Below are positions 63,023-64,000 of a stretch of DNA of 64,000 nt, piece after piece. The stretch comes from Nostoc parmelioides FACHB-3921 (lineage in GTDB: Bacteria > Cyanobacteriota > Cyanobacteriia > Cyanobacteriales > Nostocaceae), in contig NZ_JACJQL010000014.1 in assembly GCF_014696625.1 (NCBI RefSeq), positions 62,001-126,000 on the forward strand, in the 5' to 3' direction. The first letter of the stretch is position 1. Every line of letters begins with the position of its first letter. Both the position numbers and the translations under genes were made by a program. Under the pieces are notes generated by a model. That model searched no databases, was not told where the DNA came from, and saw nothing but the letters and a program-made list of their open reading frames with translations.

Positions 63023-63700
63023 ATGCAACAAACCACATCTGAAAAAGCATTAAGGAATTTTCTAGTAATTGATGATCATGAATCAGTTTTAAGTGGGACA
63101 GTAGAAGTATTAAAAAGACATTATCCTGAAGGCAATTTTGTCGTGGCGATTAATGCAGAAAGCGCCTTTAATCAACTAACTATTTGTCCACCAGACCTGA
63201 TAGTAATGGATCTTTCCATACCCGAAAAATTAGGAATTAAAGCCCGCCCAGATACAGGTGTGCGACTGCTGAGAACACTGATGAAAAATTATCCCAGTTT
63301 GAACATCATTGTACAGAGCGCTCATATTAGAACACTAGTGAGAATCCGACCAGATATTGATACTCATAAGGGAGGTTTCACTGTTGCTGATAAAAGTCTA
63401 TCTACGCAAGAAATGTTGACTAGAGTAGATTGGGCATTACAAGGCTTAACTCATACAAAAGATATTAAGGGAATCCATGCCGGACTAGAAATAAAACCAG
63501 AATGGTTGAGAGTTTTAACCTTGGCTTTTGAGGAAGGATTACAAGATAAAGCTATTGCCGAACAAATGTGTATTTCAGAACGCATGGTACGGCATTATTG
63601 GAGTAAATTACAAGATGCTTTGGGTGTTTATCCTGATGAGGGAAAAAATATCCGCATTCAAACCGAAAAGCGGGCTAGAGAAGAAGGGTTGATTGATTAA
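63023..63700 (+). CDS. NarL/FixJ-type response regulator
   Basis: 225 residues. A receiver domain (FLVIDDHESVLSGTVEVLKRHYP, phospho-acceptor Asp in DLIVMDLSIPE) is followed by a C-terminal LuxR-like helix-turn-helix (LRVLTLAFEEGLQDKAIAEQMCISERMVRHYWSKLQDALGVYPDEGKN). The receiver has an insertion (KARPDTG) after the acceptor. Lies between the kinase-like gene and a CHASE2 gene. Such trios are common in Nostoc. Confidence 0.85.
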   Translation: MQQTTSEKALRNFLVIDDHESVLSGTVEVLKRHYPEGNFVVAINAESAFNQLTICPPDLIVMDLSIPEKLGIKARPDTGVRLLRTLMKNYPSLNIIVQSAHIRTLVRIRPDIDTHKGGFTVADKSLSTQEMLTRVDWALQGLTHTKDIKGIHAGLEIKPEWLRVLTLAFEEGLQDKAIAEQMCISERMVRHYWSKLQDALGVYPDEGKNIRIQTEKRAREEGLID

Positions 63701-63804
63701 AGATGAACATTGCATGACTATGAGTAATTAATAGTGGTTAGTTTATCTATCCCTAATTAATTGAACCTGACCAATTACTTATACCTAAAGACTAGGAGAA
63801 TAGC

Positions 63805-64000
63805 ATGATGCAACCTGGACTTTGGAGCGGAATTAAAGCAGAAATTGCCATTTGGCGCGTAGGTATATTACCAGGATTAGCAGTCATTGGACTAGTCACT
63901 TTTACAAGACTTTTTGGTTCGCTAGAATCCTTAGAATGGATGGCTTTGGATAGTTTTCTTCGTTGGCGCTCAGAAGAACCTATAGATGCACGAATTTTGT
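63805..64000 (+). CDS. CHASE2-domain protein (partial, runs off the window)
   Basis: ATG 63805 (with a second ATG directly after) is preceded by AGGAG. The 65 residues seen start MMQPGLWSGIKAEIAIWRVGILPGLAVIGLV and continue FTRLFGSLESLEWMALDSFLRWRSEEPIDARIL, the entry of a CHASE2 periplasmic sensor domain after a membrane helix. The output domain (kinase, cyclase or other) lies beyond the window. Confidence 0.85.
   Translation, partial: MMQPGLWSGIKAEIAIWRVGILPGLAVIGLVTFTRLFGSLESLEWMALDSFLRWRSEEPIDARIL

Noticed and set aside
1..64000. tRNA and rRNA genes
   Set aside because: Scanned for T-loop and acceptor-type patterns by eye; a GGTTCAATCC near 28811 lacks a cloverleaf context. A tRNA-scanning program would settle this.

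Overview
The window looks like chromosomal DNA of a filamentous, heterocyst-forming cyanobacterium of the Nostoc/Anabaena group. The reasons are the very frequent GCGATCGC (HIP1) octamers, photosynthesis genes (chlB, petB-petD, ctpA, ycf37), many intergenic heptanucleotide tandem repeats of the kind known from Nostoc (TTGACTA and ATTCAAA units), and large multi-PAS/STAND/CHASE2 signalling genes. No rRNA, tRNA, CRISPR array or intact transposase was seen. The genus assignment is inferred from content, not from a database match.

Layout. 0-5.5 kb: start of a PabA-PabB-type fusion (cut by the window edge), a multi-PAS hybrid histidine kinase and chlB. 5.8-10 kb: a small accessory patch with a GIY-YIG domain protein, a small unknown protein, a STAND NTPase with TPRs, a VapBC-like pair whose PIN toxin looks truncated, and a small C-X5-R phosphatase-like protein. 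10-17 kb: a diiron ferritin-like protein, a cis-prenyltransferase (uppS), a secreted protein built of four near-identical 36-residue repeats facing an OmpR-type two-component system, and a copper amine oxidase. 17-22 kb: ycf37, a periplasmic solute-binding protein, rpmI-rplT, a glycosyltransferase and a GDP-mannose dehydratase-type SDR. 22-29 kb: an anti-sigma-factor-like ATPase, petB-petD, ctpA, a degenerate metallo-beta-lactamase-fold protein and a site-2 protease. 29-32.5 kb: the conserved rpmH-rnpA-(PH domain)-yidC-jag block. 33-37 kb: the split proton-translocating transhydrogenase pntA1-pntA2-pntB. 37-39.6 kb: a pentapeptide protein, an orphan HTH protein and decayed Rpn/DUF4351 nuclease fragments. 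39.6-53 kb: TerC, ndk, speA, a sugar-nucleotide pyrophosphorylase, scpA, a baeRF-type protein, two half-size UPF0016 transporters, moeA, a pseudo-caspase and sat.

The most distinctive region is 53.4-61.9 kb. It holds seven small genes encoding double-glycine leader peptides, an outer-membrane beta-barrel protein, a C39-peptidase ABC transporter (PCAT) and an HlyD-type adaptor. Three precursors are tandem paralogues with a conserved Ser/Gly/Asn/Thr-rich core, separated by conserved nested hairpins. No RiPP-modifying enzyme is visible. This looks like an export system for unmodified, or trans-modified, bacteriocin-like peptides. It is followed by a degenerate histidine-kinase-like gene, a response regulator and the start of a CHASE2 sensor protein, which might regulate it.

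At the DNA level the window is rich in small mobile or foldback elements. One hairpin family occurs with its loop in opposite orientations between the same arms, and several genes take their stop codons from intergenic tandem repeats.
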